Source: Lycocorax pyrrhopterus obiensis
Lineage: Eukaryota; Chordata; Aves; Passeriformes; Paradisaeidae
Length of the DNA: 64,000 nt
NCBI GenBank assembly: GCA_014706295.1
Contig: JACSVZ010000028.1
Coordinates: 90,108-154,107, forward strand
Direction of reading: 5' to 3'
Shown: one piece after another, positions 1 to 10,999 of the stretch
Layout of the letters: every line of letters begins with the position of its first letter
How positions within the stretch are numbered: the first letter of the stretch is position 1
The notes under the pieces: generated by a model
Told to the model about the DNA's origin: nothing
Seen by the model: the letters and a program-made list of their open reading frames with translations, nothing else
Database searches by the model: none
Position numbers and translations under genes: made by a program

Positions 1-429
1 AATCCCTCAAACCCAACCCTCCCATACCCCAAATCCCCCAAATCCCAAATCCCAAACCAACCCCGTACCCCAAACCCCAAATCCCCCAAACCCAACACCC
101 CCACACCCCAAATCTCCCCATTTTCTGGGTACCCCACACTCCAAATCCCCCAAATCCCCCAAACCCAACACCCCCATACCCCAAATCCCCCAAACCAAAC
201 CATCCCCACACCCCAAACCCAACACCCCCAAACCCCAAATCCCCCAAACTCAAGCCCCTCACACCCCAAACCCCCAAATCCCCCAAATCCCCCAAACCCA
301 ACACCCTCACACCCCAAATCTCCCCATTTTCTGGGTGCCCCACACCCCAAATCCCCCAAACCCAATCCCCCCGTACCCCAAATACCCCAAATACCCCAAA
401 CCCAACACCCTCGTGCCCCAAACCCCGAG
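1..429. repeat. A/C-rich minisatellite
   Basis: Imperfect tandem units built from CCCCAAATCCCCCAAACCC and CAACACCCCCATACCCC-like blocks. The opposite strand is G-rich. No coding potential; open frames here are repeat translations. Confidence 0.9.
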
Positions 430-1245
430 AATGTCCCCAAATCTGGCCCTGAAATGTCCCCAAATCTGGCTCGAGAATGTCCCCAAATCTGGCCCTGAAA
501 TGTCCCCAAATCCGGCCGGGCAATGTCCCCACATCTGGCCCGAGAATGTCCCCAAATCCAGCCGGGCAATGTCCCCAAATCCGGCCCGAGAATGTCCCCA
601 AATTTGGCTCGGCAATGTCCCCAAATCTGGCCCGAGAATGTCCCCAAATCTGGCCCTGCAATATCCCCAAATCTGGCCCTGCAATGTCCCCAAATCCGGC
701 CCGAGAATGTCCCCAAATCTGGCCGGGCAATGTCCCCAAATCTGGCCCGAGAATGTCCCCAAATCCGGCCGGGCAATGTCCCCAAATCCGGCCCGGCAAT
801 GTCCCCAAATCCGGCCCGAGAATGTCCCCACATCTGGCCCAGCAATGTCCCCAAATCCGGCCGGGCAATGTCCCCAAATCTGGCCCGAGAATGTCCCCAA
901 ATTTGGCCCTGCAATGTCCCCAAATCTGGCCCTGCAATGTCCCCAAATTTGGCCTGGCAATGTCCCCAAATCTGGCTCGAGAATGTCCCCAAACCCAGCT
1001 CGGCAATGTCCCCAAATTTGGCCTGGCAATGTCCCCAAATTTGGCCCGAGAATGTCCCCAAATCCGGCCGGGCAATGTCCCCAAATCCGGCCCTGCAATG
1101 TCCCCAAATCTGGCCGGGCAATGTCCCCAAATCCGGCCCTGCAATGTCCCCAAATTTGGCCTGGCAATGTCCCCAAATTAGGCCCGGCAATGTCCCCAAA
1201 TTTGGCCCTGCAATGTCCCCAGATCCGGCCCGGATGTCCCCGACC
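430..1245. repeat. 23-bp minisatellite upstream of BST2
   Basis: About 35 head-to-tail copies of a 23-bp unit with core AATGTCCCCAAATCTGG followed by a variable CCCGAG, CCCTGC or CCGGGC end. The array stops about 150 bp before the BST2 start codon, so it lies in or next to the promoter. All three + frames give open repeat proteins (MSPNLA..CPQIW), which I do not regard as genes. Confidence 0.95.
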
Positions 1246-1330
1246 GGCCCCGTGCGAGGTTTTGGGGGAAACACGTGATTTCCTGGAAAACCCCGTTTGG
1301 GGCTTTTTTTTTTTTGTTTTTTCCACTTCG

Positions 1331-1372
1331 GGAATCGAAACCGCTGAATTTTGTGAGCGAAACCTCGAAGCC
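1331..1372 (+). promoter_or_regulatory. Paired IRF/ISRE-like elements before BST2
   Basis: Two short direct copies, GGAATCGAAACC (1331-1342) and GTGAGCGAAACC (1354-1365), each match the interferon-regulatory-factor element GAAASYGAAASY at 10 of 12 positions. They lie 27-61 bp before the start codon. Mammalian BST2 is interferon-inducible through such sites. That these function is inference; neither is a perfect ISRE. Confidence 0.4.
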
Positions 1373-1391
1373 TCTCCCTGGCAAAACCGGG

Positions 1392-2732
1392 ATGGCGCTC
1401 TCCGGGTGGCCCTGGAGGGAGGTGGCCGCCGTGACCCTCGCGGTGGCCACCGTGGTGGTGGCGGTGGCCGTCCCCACCCTGCTGTGCCACCGCGGGGGGG
1501 GCGGGAATTCCTTGGAGTCCCTGGATGTCACCAACAGGTCCCTGGCCGAGGCCCGCGGGAGGTGGCAGCGCTGCAGGGAGGAGCTGGTGGGTGTTGGGGA
1601 CACGGGGACATCCCCCCGGTTTTTGGGGGGTTTTGGGGACATGGGGAGGGGACAGCCTGAGGTGGAGTGGCCGGAGTGGCCGGAGTGAGTGGCTGGAGTG
1701 GCCGGAGTGTCACCGCTCAGGGAGAGCTGCAGGGGAAAGTCCTGGAGCTGGAGCAGGCACTGGTCAATGTCACCTGGCTGGAGGGTGAGTGCTGGGCAGG
1801 GATGGCCACTGTCCCCTGGGTCACCCTTGTCCCTGTCCCCTGGGTCACCCTGGGCACTGTCCCATGGGTCACCCTGGGTCATCTGTCCCCTGTCCCTTGG
1901 GCCACTCCAATCCCTGTCCCCTGTGCCACCCTGTCCCTTGTGCCACCCTGTCCCTGCCCCCTGTGCCACGCTGTCCCCTGACCCCTGTGCCACCCTGTCC
2001 CCTGACCCCTGGGCCACTCTGTCCCCCGTGCCACCCTGTCCCTGTCCCCTGTGGAGCCCACCCTGTCCCTGTCCCCCTGGAGCCAACCCTGTCCCTGTCC
2101 CCTGGGCCACTCTGTCCCTGTCCTCTGTGCCACCGTGTCCCTGCCCCCTGTGCCACCGTGTCCCTGTCCCCTGAGCCACCCTGTCCCTGCCCCCTGTGCC
2201 ACCCTGTCCCCTGTGCCACCCTGTCCCTGTCCCCTCTGGAGCCAACCCTGTCCCTGTCCCCTGTCCCCTGTGCCACCCTGTCCCCTGAGCCACCCTGTCC
2301 CTGTCCCTGGGCCACCCTGTCCCCTGAGCCACCCTGTCCCCTGTGCCACCCTGTCCCTGTCCCCTGTGCCACCCTGTCGCTGCCCCCTGTGCCACGCTGT
2401 CCCCGTCCCCTCCGCAGAGCAGAACCGTGCGCTGGGCTCGGAGCTGGCGCGGCAGCGGGAGCAGCTGGGGGAGGAGCAGAGCCTCAGGTGCGTCCCCCAC
2501 CCTGCCCCCATCCCCACGGCCACCCCCGCCTCTGTCACCCGCTGTCCCTGTCCCTGTCACTGTCACTGTCCCTGTCCCTGTCCCCGGCAGGGCCCAGCTC
2601 CAGCTGCAGAACCGGCTCCTGCAGGAGCAGCTGCAGGACATGCAGAGCCAGCGTTCCGCGGGGGACAGGCTCCCGGTGTCCCCCGGTGTCCCCGTGCTCC
2701 TCCTCCTCCTCCCCGGGATGCTCCTTCCGTGA
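1392..2732 (+). CDS. BST2: Tetherin (bone marrow stromal antigen 2)
   Basis: Four coding exons: 1392-1586, 1721-1784, 2418-2487 and 2591-2732. All have GT/AG borders and the joins keep frame, giving 156 residues. Seen: a 10-residue cytosolic tail, one transmembrane helix (about 11-32), Cys32 and Cys61, two N-glycosylation sequons (N48-R-S in exon 1 and NVT in exon 2), a Leu/Glu/Gln-rich coiled coil in exons 2-4, and a hydrophobic C-terminus (VPVLLLLLPGMLLP) after a small-residue stretch, as in a GPI-anchor signal. This N-terminal anchor, coiled coil and C-terminal GPI layout is specific to tetherin, an interferon-induced surface protein that holds enveloped virions on the cell. It is shorter than human BST2 (180 residues). 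The tail has no YxY motif (it reads WPWREV). Synteny with PLVAP supports the call; the sequence itself is divergent. Confidence 0.8.
1787..2410. repeat. Minisatellite in BST2 intron 2
   Basis: Tandem CCCTGTCCCCTGTGCCAC units of 18-24 bp fill the intron. The array begins just after the exon 2 donor and ends at the exon 3 acceptor. The C/T-rich sense strand acts as one long polypyrimidine tract. Confidence 0.9.
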
Positions 2733-2921
2733 CCCGGAGCACCCCGGGGACCCCCTGTGGGGTGACCCTGTCCCCACCCGGCCTGGCGGGGCCTGGGGGT
2801 GGCAGTGGCCTCAGGGTGCCCTGTCCCCTGCTCGGTCCTGTCCCAGGGTCCCCAGCTCCGTGGGGACATCCCGGAGTGACCATTCCCCTCCGGCCACCAC
2901 GGGCTGTGCCCAGGGGGAGGG

Positions 2922-2922
2922 A

Positions 2923-2970
<48 letters not shown>
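2922..2970. repeat. (GGGACA)n microsatellite in BST2 3' UTR
   Basis: About eight perfect hexamers between the BST2 stop codon and its poly(A) signal; likely polymorphic. Confidence 0.9.
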
Positions 2971-2971
<1 letters not shown>

Positions 2972-3023
2972 TGACAACGCTGCCGCAGATACTCCACAAT
3001 TCCGCACTTTTTAACCAACTTCC

Positions 3024-3029
3024 AATAAA
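3024..3029 (+). other. BST2: Poly(A) signal of BST2
   Basis: AATAAA, 292 bp after the BST2 stop codon and about 300 bp before the next gene; the only canonical signal here. Confidence 0.75.
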
Positions 3030-3331
3030 ACCCGGGAAAACCCAGCGTTTTCTTGGCTGAGGGGACACAGAGCTCCGTGGTGGGGACAGACGGAAACCTC
3101 CGGCCACCGAGGTCACCCCGGCTTGTCCCCGCAGCTGCGACAGAGCCCTGTCCCCTCTCCAGCACAAACAAAACCTATTCTGGGCCGTGACCCGCCACGA
3201 ACCGCAGCCCACACGCGACAATTACGGCGTGGCCAGCAGCGCCACCGGCACACCCCGGCACGGCCACGGCCCGAGCGGCTCCGGCTGTCCCCGCGCGTCC
3301 CCTCCGGCTGTCCCCGCGTGTCCCCTCGGGC

Positions 3332-6300
3332 ATGGACCCCGCGGTGCCCAGGGCCACGCTGAAGGTGCTGGGGCTGTGCGCGGCGCTGCTGGTGCTGGTG
3401 GCGGCGGTGACGGTGGCCGTGGCGGTGATGGTGTGGCGCTCCGAGGCCGTGGGGAAGCTGCGGGGGTGCCGGGAGCGGGCGGCCAACGAGAGCCGGGAGC
3501 TCGGGAATCGCCTGGAGGAGCTGGAGAGGGAGCGGGAGCGGCTGCAGCGGGATGAGGACGCGCTGCGCCGGGAGCTGGCCCGGGCACGAGGGGACAGCAG
3601 GAAGGGCAATGCCAGCCTCGTGTCCTGCCGGGAGCGGGCGGTAAGTGGCCGGAGGGATGGGGACGAAGCGGTTCTTGGTCACTTTGGGATGGAAAACGGG
3701 ATGGGGACAACACCCCCTGTCCCCTCACCACGGTCTCCAGTCCCCGTAGGTAGCCCGAGGGATGGGGACAAAGCGGTTCTTGGTCACTTTGGGATGGAAA
3801 ACGGGATGGGGATAACACCCCCTGTCCCCTCATCCGGTCCCTCATCACCGTCCGCAGCGCCGGTGGGTGGCCCGAGGGATGGGGACAGGGCGGTCCCGGG
3901 TCACTTTGGGATGCCAGGATGGGGAATGGGGTTCTGGGGTGGGGAAGACACCCCCTGTCCCCTCACCACGGTCTCCGGTCCCTGTCGGTGGCCGGAGGGG
4001 TGGGGACAAGGCGGTGCTTGGTGGCTTCGGGATGGAAAACGGGATGGGGACAACACCCCCTGTCCCCTCACCACCGTCCCCTGTCCCTCCCTCCCTGTCC
4101 AGCAGCCAAGATCAGGGCGTTGCTCCATCCCTGTGGGAATTCCCACCAGGAAAAGCCCGGGAAAGATGTTCCAGCCGGGATGAAGAGCTGGGATAAGGGG
4201 CACAGCCACCCTGGGTGGGGGGGGCACAGCCGCCACGTCCCTGCAGGCGACACCCCAAAAAGGGAACCCTGGATGCTCCCGGCTCCATCCCGCCCATCCC
4301 ACTCCCGGCGGGGGCAGCTATTCCCGGCTGTCCATCCCTATAATTACCCCATCCCAGGCAGCAGCCGGGGCCGGAGCTCCCAGGTTTCTCCTTCCCGAGT
4401 ATTTTTAGCTGCGGTTCCAGCCGGGAAAGGGCCCGGCCCCAGCGCCGCGGCCGCAGCCCGGAGGAAGAGCCGGGTCCCGCCGCCCCTCTTGGGCTCATCC
4501 GGCTGAACAATGGCCCGGAGAGGCTGGAAAACGCTCCCGCTTCCCGGGGCCGGCGCCGGGAGCCGGGCAGGGCTGGGCAGGCTCTTGGAGAGCGCCGTCC
4601 CCGCCCTGGCACCAGCGATGTCACCCGCGGGGTGACCTCGGTGTGCTGGGACGGCTCCCATCTCCCCCAGGATGAGCGTCCCTCCAGGGAAGAGGGATTG
4701 TCCCCAAATCCATGGAATCCGTGTCCCTGCCCCTCTGAGGAGCACGACGGGAGGGGAAGGGTCACCCAAAGCCACCAGGAGAGTGGGGACAGCTTGGGGA
4801 CACGGGTGACCTGGGACCCCCTGACAGCTCTCATCTCCCCCAGGACGAGCGTCCCTCCAGGAAAGAGGGATTGTCCCCAAATCCATGGAATCCGTGTCCC
4901 TACCCCTTAGGGGTGACCTAAGGCCACCAGGAGTGTGGGGACAGCTTGGGGACATGGGTGACCTGGGACCCCCCTGACAGGTCCTATCTCCCCCAGGATG
5001 AGCGTCCCTCCAGGGAAGAGGGATTGTCCCCAAATCCATGGAATCCGTGTCCCTACCCCTTAGGGGCAGCCTAAGGTCACTGGGAGTGTGGGGACAGCTT
5101 GGGGACACGGGTGACCTGGGACCCCCCTGACAGCTCTCATCTCCCCCAGGATGAGCGTCCCTCCAGGAAAGAGGGATTGTCCCCAAATCCATGGAATCCG
5201 TGTCCCTACCCCTTAGGGGCAACCTAAGGCCACCAGGAGCATGGGGACAGCTTGGGGACACGGGTGACCTGAGATCCCAACGCTCAGGCCGAGCCATTCC
5301 TTCAGGGATTTCAGGATTGTCCCCAACCCCACGAAATCCTTGTCCCCACCCCTTGGAGGAACGTGACAGGAGGGGGACAGCCACCCAAAGCCACCAGGAG
5401 CGTGGGGACAATTTGGGGACATGGGGTGACAGTGAGGCAGAGGAGGAGGAGGGCTCTGGCAGCAGATGAAGGCTCGGGGAGGGGGTCGGACACTGCCCAC
5501 GGCTGTCCCCAAGTGTCCCCTGTCCCCAGGCCCGGCTGGAGGCCAATGTCACCGCGCTGGGGGCCGCGCTGGTGGCGCTGCGGCGCGAGCGGGCCGGGCT
5601 GGCCGGCGACAAAGCGGCGCTGCAAGGTGAGCTCTGTCCCCCCGCCCGCGGAGCGCACCCGGGGGTCCCCCAGCCGGATCCGGGGTGACGCCTGTGTCGC
5701 CGCTGTCCCCAGAGGAGGTGGCGCGGGGCGCGGAGCAGGCGCGGGGGCTGCGGCGGAGGCTGCAGGAGGCGCTGGAGCAGCAGCGGGAGCTGCGGGAGCG
5801 CCGGGAGCGCTGCGAGGCGCGACACAGGGACCTCGAGAACACCCTGTAAGGTCCTTGTCCCCCGGGACACCCCCCTGTAAGGTCCCTGTCCCTTGGTACA
5901 CCCCCCTGTAAGGTCCTTGTCCCTTGGGACACCCCCCTGTAAGGTCCTTGTCCCCTGGAACATCCCCCAGTGAGGTCCCTGTCCCTCGGGGGACACCCCC
6001 CTGTAAGGTCCTTGTCCCCTGGGACATCCCCCTGTAAGGTCCCTGTCCCTTGGGACACCCTCCTGTAAGGTCCCTGTCCCTCGGGACACCCCCCTGTGAG
6101 GTCCCTGTCCCCTTCCGTGGGATGGGCCACCCCCAGAGCAGTCACCCCCAAAAATCAGACGCACCCTCACCCAGCCCATGCGACATCCAGTTCTGTCCCT
6201 CCCTCCGCATGGGGACACCACTGTGTCCCCCCAGCCCCTCCACCACCCTTCCCTGTCCCTCTGTCCCCTCCTTCCCTGTCCCTCTGTCCCCACCCCTGTC

Positions 6301-7492
6301 TCTCTGTCCCCACCCCTGTCCCTCTGTCCCCACCCCTGTCCCATCCCGCCGCCGCTTCCCTGTCCCACCCTCCCCATGGGGACACCCCGTGTGTCCCCCC
6401 AGGTCCCCCCCTGCCCTGTCCCTCCTTCCCCACGGGGACCCCCTGTCCCCTCACCCACCACCCTTCCCTGCCCTTCCCTCCCCTTGGGGACCCTCGTGTC
6501 CCCACGCCGGGGACAGGGCCACCCCCACAGTGGCTCCGCTGTCCCCGCAGCCGGGACTACGCGGCCGAGGTGGAGGCGCTGCGGCGGCGGGGGAGGGACA
6601 GAGCCAGCGGGCGCAGGTGTCCCCCGCCCCGGTACTTTTGGGGGGACAGGGCGAAGGGGGACAGCCCGGGAAGGGGGACAGAGCGAGAGGGACATCCCGG
6701 GAAGGGGGACAGCCTGGGGGGGACAGCCCGGGAAGGGGGACAGCCTGGGGAAGGGGGACAGCTCGAGGGGGACATCCCGAGGGGGGACATCCCGAGGGGG
6801 GACAGCCCGAGGGGGGACAGCCTGGGAAGGGGGACAGGGCGAGGGGGGACAGCCCGAGGGGGGACAGCCCGAGGGGGACAGCCTGGGAAGGGGGACAGGG
6901 CGAGGGGGACAGCCCGAGGGGGGACAGCCCGAGGGGGGACAGCCTGGGGAAGGGGGACAGCCCGGGAAGGGGGACTGCCCGAGGGGGACATCCCGGGAAG
7001 GGGGACATCCCTAGGGGGACATCCCGGGAAGGGGGACAGCCCGGGAAGGGGGACATCCTGGGGAAGGGGGACAGCCCGAGGGGGGACAGCCGGGGAAGGG
7101 GGACAGCCCGAGAACGGGGACAGCCCGGGAAGGGGGACATCCTGGAGAAGGGGGACAGCCCGAGGGGGACATCCCAGAGAGAGGGGACAGCCCGGAGAGG
7201 GGGAAGAAGAGGGACAGCTCGGGGAGGGGGGACATCGCGAGGAGAGGGGACACCCCGGAGAGAGGGGGACAGCCCGAGGAGGTGACAGCCCGAGGAGGTG
7301 ACAGTCCGAGGAGGTGACAGCCCGGAGGAGAGGGGACATCCCGAGGAAAGGAGACATCCCGAGGAAAGGGGACATCCCGGGAAGAGGGGACATCACGAGG
7401 AGGGGCGACATCAAGGAGAGGGGGACATCCTGGGAAAGGGGGGACACCGTGGGGGACTCACTCCCTGTCCCCGCCCTTGCAGGAAGGGCTGA
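3332..7492 (+). CDS. CCDC194-like type II membrane coiled-coil protein
   Basis: Five coding exons, all GT/AG: 3332-3640, 5530-5626, 5713-5845, 6551-6616 and 7483-7492. Phases agree at each join and the frame ends at TGA 7490-7492 (204 residues). Seen: a short cytosolic N-terminus, one membrane helix (about 12-34), sequons NES, NAS and NVT, then an Arg/Glu/Leu-rich coiled coil to the end (LEELEREREERLQ-like heptads, LRRRLQEALEQQRELRERR). There is no C-terminal hydrophobic GPI signal, unlike the BST2 gene upstream. Mammalian CCDC194 has the same plan and maps close to BST2, so I favour CCDC194; a BST2 paralogue without the anchor is the alternative. The last exon is uncertain: an acceptor at 8211-8212 would also give an in-frame stop. 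Function unknown. Confidence 0.65.
3641..4085. repeat. Tandem units starting at the exon 1 donor
   Basis: Four units of about 100 bp. The first starts with the real donor (GTAAGTGGCCGGAGGGATGG); later units carry altered versions (GTAGGTAGCCCGAGGGATGG and relatives). See the finding on exon-edge arrays. Confidence 0.8.
4086..4630. other. Intron 1 sequence, nothing recognised
   Basis: GC-rich intronic DNA of the CCDC194-like gene. No exon, RNA gene or repeat family recognised. Confidence 0.5.
4631..5460. repeat. About 165-bp tandem repeat in intron 1
   Basis: Five diverging copies of a 165-175-bp unit containing TCTCCCCCAGGATGAGCGTC and CCAAATCCATGGAATCCGTG. Each carries an acceptor-like CCCCCAG. 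Confidence 0.85.
5846..6112. repeat. 31-bp array of splice-donor copies after exon 3
   Basis: Nine units of 31 bp beginning at the real exon 3 donor. Each contains GTAAGGTCC or GTGAGGTCC after ACACCC(CC)CT, at 5846, 5877, 5908, 5939, 5970, 6003, 6034, 6065 and 6096. The unit therefore copies the last bases of the exon plus its donor. Confidence 0.9.
6640..7445. repeat. G-rich minisatellite in CCDC194-like intron 4
   Basis: About 45 units of 14-22 bp with core GGGGGACAGCCCGAGG / GGGGGACATCCCGGGAAG. The strand is almost free of single T and packed with G-runs, so G-quadruplexes could form. Long frames in it are repeats. Confidence 0.95.
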
Positions 7493-7639
7493 GGCCCCGC
7501 AGCCCCCCCGGACCCGCCCCGCTGAGCGCGACATTCCGGTGTCCCCGCGGTGTCCCCAGCACCGGGACCGGCGGGGGCTCAGTCCCGGCCCCGGAGCCGC
7601 CAGCGCAGCCCGGAGAGTGATGGGGGTGGGAGACGTGTC

Positions 7640-8150
7640 CTGGTCCCACTGTGATTCCTGATCCCGTCCCGTGTCCTGATCCCACTGAGGTTCCTGATCC
7701 CATCCCGGATCCCAATCCCACCGGGTCCCGATCCCAAAGTGTCCTGATCCCATCCTGTGCCGTGATCCCACTGAGATCCCTGATTTGATCCCGTGTCCCG
7801 ATCCCACTGTGATTCCTGATCCCACATCCCGTGTCCCAATCCCGGCATGCCCTGATCCCATCCCATGTCCCGATCCCACTGAGATTCCTGATTTGGTCCC
7901 GTGTCCCGATCCCACTGAGATTCCTGATCCCATTCCGTGTCCCAATCCCCTCCTGTGCACTGATCCCGCTGTGTCCCGATCCCACTGCACATCCTGACCC
8001 CACTGTGTCCCGATCCTGATCCCGATCCCTCTGCACATCCTAACCCCACTGTGTCCCGATCCTGATCCCGATCCCACTGCACATCCTGACCCCACCGTGT
8101 CCCGATCCTGATCCCGATCCCGATCCCGCCGCGTGTCCCGATCCCACATC
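7640..8150. repeat. GATCCCA-type degenerate array in 3' UTR
   Basis: Repeats of GTGTCCTGATCCCACTGAG-like words, about 20-40 bp, with GATC every few bases. It lies between the predicted stop codon and the poly(A) signal of the CCDC194-like gene. Confidence 0.85.
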
Positions 8151-8376
8151 CCCCAGTCCCTCTGCGATGCCACCGCGTGCCCCACTCCCGCTGTGTCCCC
8201 ATCCCACTCCGCAGCCGGACACGGGACTGAGGGGTCCCCTTCCCAGTTTTGGGGCAGTTTCGGCTCATCCCGGGCACCGTTTTCCCACCGGAGCTCTGGA
8301 ATCCGCTCCGGGAGTTACCACAGCGCTCCGGAAACTGGGAACACCGGGAATTTGGGGAATTTTGGGAAGATTGGGC

Positions 8377-8382
8377 AATAAA
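8377..8382 (+). other. Poly(A) signal of the CCDC194-like gene
   Basis: AATAAA in unique sequence, 885 bp after the predicted stop codon. No other canonical signal in this orientation between 7,492 and 8,650. Confidence 0.6.
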
Positions 8383-8649
8383 GGCTGCGCTGCTCACCGG
8401 GACATCTCCCTGCGCCACCAGCCCGCTGTCCCCTATTCCCCTGTCTCCTCTCCAAACCCAAATGTCCCCCCAAACTCCAGGGATTTCTCCCACCCCGGAT
8501 CCCAACGGCTGTGCCAGGGACCCCAAAACACCCGGAGGGAGGGACACAGAGCCACCAGCCCCGTGTCGTGGGGCCACTCCCGGTGTCTGTCCCCGCACGG
8601 CGACATCGCTGCCACGGCGGCTCCACCCAGCCGGGGTTGGCAGCAGTGT

Positions 8650-8846
8650 CCCCATCCCGATCCCGATTCCGATCCCGGTCCCCATCCCGATCCCGATCCC
8701 GATCCCGATCCCCATCCCGATCCCGATCCCGATCACGATCCCGGTCCCGGTCCCGGTCTCGATCCCGATCCCGATCCCGATCCCGGTCCCCATCCCGATC
8801 CCGATCCCGATCCCGATCCCGATCCCGATCCCGGTCCCGATCCCCG
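8650..8846. repeat. (GATCCC)n hexanucleotide array
   Basis: About 33 units of GATCCC with scattered CATCCC and GGTCCC variants, nearly uninterrupted over 200 bp. Reads as SRSRSR or PIPIPI in translation, a repeat artefact. Confidence 0.95.
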
Positions 8847-8849
8847 CGG

Positions 8850-9270
8850 GTCACCCAGGCTTGGGGACACCCCGGGGACAGGGAGGGGACTCCGTGAAGG
8901 GTCAAAGGTGGCGTTTGGGGTGGGATGGCCGAAGGAGGGGGGACACCGCCCCTTTGCCCCTCGGTGCCACCACAAACGAGGTGTCCGGGGGTGTCCCGGC
9001 CCTGCCCACGGCCGCTGTCACCTTGTCCCCGTCCCGCGGAGAGGGCACCGGCTGTGCCCGCCCCTCGCCAGCCCCGCAGGATGCCCGGGGGGCTCCGGGG
9101 GAGGCCGGGCCGTGGGGCCCAGCCGGGCGCTGACCCCTGGCCGGTGGCTGTTTCCTGCCCTGGCTGCGCCGCGTCCCTTGGGGACAGGGAAGTGTCTGCG
9201 GTGACCCGGCCGGTGTCGCTGCCGGAGCCACGCTCGGCTACCGCCGCTTCCTTTTCCTGAGCTGCAAATA
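8850..9270. other. Intergenic, nothing recognised
   Basis: GC-rich unique DNA. I see no exon with paired splice sites, RNA gene or transposon. Confidence 0.5.
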
Positions 9271-10365
9271 ACAGTGAGTCACCCCCCGCCACCCCCGAGG
9301 GGACACCGCCACCCCCGGCCCCACCGAGGGGACACTGCCGGACCCCACCGAGGGGACACTGCCACCCCCGGCCCCGCAGGAGGGGACACTGCCACCCCTG
9401 ACCCACCCCGAGGGGACACTGCCACCCCCAGCCGAAGGGACACTGCCACCCCTGGTCCCACCGAGGGGACACCGCCACCCCCAGCCCCACCGAAGGGACA
9501 CTGCCACCTCCAGCCGAAGGGACACTGCCACCCCTGGTCCCACCGAGGGGACACTGCCACCCCCGGAGGAGGGGACACTGCCACCCCCAGCCCCACCGAG
9601 GGGACACCGCCACCCCTGGTCCCACCGAGGGGACACCGCCACCCCCAGCCCCACCGAAGGGACACTGCCACCTCCAGCCGAGGGGACACTGCCACCCCTG
9701 GTCCCACCGAGGGGACACTGCCACCTCCAGCCGAGGGGACACTGCCACCCCCAGTCCCACCGAGGGGACACTGCCACTGCTGAACCCCCCGAGGGGACAC
9801 TGCCACTCCCGGAGGAGGGGACACTGCCACCCCTGGTCCCACCGAGGGGACACTGCCACCCTCAGCCGAGGGGACACCGCCACCCCCGGCCCCACCGAGG
9901 GGACACTGCCATCCCTGACCCCCCCGAGGGGACACCGCCACCCCTGGTCCCACCGAGGGGACACTGCCACCCTCAGCCGAGGGGACACCGCCACCCCCGG
10001 TCCCACCGAGGGGACACTGCCACCTCCAGCCGAGGGGACACTGCCACCCCTGGTCCCACCGAGGGGACACTGCCACCTCCAGCCCCACCGAAGGGACACT
10101 GCCATCCCTGACCCCCCGAGGGGACACCGCCACCCCCGGAGGAGGGGACACTGCCACCCCCAGTCCCACCGAGGGGACACTGCCACTGCTGAACCCCCCG
10201 AGGGGACACTGCCACTCCCGGAGGAGGGGACACTGCCACCCTCAGCCGAGGGGACACCGCCACCCCCGGTCCCACCGAGGGGACACTGCCATCCCTGACC
10301 CCCCCGAGGGGACACTGCCACCCCCAGCCCCACCGAGGGGACACTGCTGGACCCCACCGAGGTCC
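9271..10365. repeat. GGGGACACTGCCACC minisatellite
   Basis: About 36 units, mostly 27-32 bp, with constant GAGGGGACACTGCCACC and variable CCTGGTCCCACC, CCCAGCCCCACC or TCCAGCC ends. Variants recur in order, so blocks of several units have been copied together. Confidence 0.95.
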
Positions 10366-10369
10366 ACGC

Positions 10370-10530
10370 CAGAATTTTGGGGGAGGGGGGAAAGCTGGAA
10401 TTTGAGCGGGGAAATGCTGGAATTTTGGGAGGGAAACGCTGAAATTTTGGGGGGGAAATCCTGCAATTTTGGGAGGGAAACCCCGAAATTTTGGGGGGAA
10501 ACGCTGAAATTTTGGGGAGGGGAGGGGGAA
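10370..10530. repeat. Short AATTTTGGGGGGGAAA array
   Basis: Seven units of 22-25 bp, core GGAAACGCTGAAATTTTGGG, directly after the preceding array with no spacer. Confidence 0.9.
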
Positions 10531-10990
10531 AACGTTTTTCAATGTCACCTACCAGAAACCGGTAGCGCCTCACCGGGACACCGCGATGTCCCCGCTGTCC
10601 CCTCCAGAGGCGGGGTCAGGGGGGGCACGGGGGGGATCCCCCCGAGGGGAACGGGGGGCGGGGGGGGGTTGGGGGCGGGAGGGGGGGTCCGGATGCGTCG
10701 CTGCCCTTTTGCACAGGATGCGGCGGCAGGAAAATCCAACTTTCCTGGAAACCCGCTTCAAAGCGGCTCCGAGGATGCCGGGAAGCCGCGGCAGAGCAGC
10801 CCCCGGTGTCCCTGTCCCTGTCCCCGTCCCCGTCCCCTCCCCGCTGCCTTCCCACGGTGGCTTCGTGCCCGCGTCACTCGGTGCCACCCCCCCGATGCCA
10901 CCCCCCAGTGCCACCCCCGTGCCACCATCGGGGTCCCCTCCGTGGCCCCGCAGGAAGCTTCCCGGCGGGGTCATTCCCTGGAATTCCCGT
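10531..10990. other. GC-rich intergenic DNA, no gene seen
   Basis: Contains G-runs near 10,620-10,690 and a (CCCTGTCC)-type patch near 10,805. No convincing exon. Confidence 0.5.
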
Positions 10991-10999
10991 GCCGCGGGT

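Noticed and set aside
1..429. Telomere or telomere-like C/A strand
   Set aside because: Unit is variable and lacks the vertebrate CCCTAA motif.
430..1245. CRISPR-like regular repeats
   Set aside because: Units abut without spacers and the DNA is from a vertebrate; it is a minisatellite.
8511..8897. Ser-Arg (SR) repeat protein
   Set aside because: Product of GATCCC hexamers; reads equally as PIPI and DPDP in other frames.
8315..10573. 752-residue - strand frame with [15 protein letters not shown] repeats
   Set aside because: Frame follows the 30-bp GGGGACACTGCC array and the GATCCC hexamers; no splice or start context.
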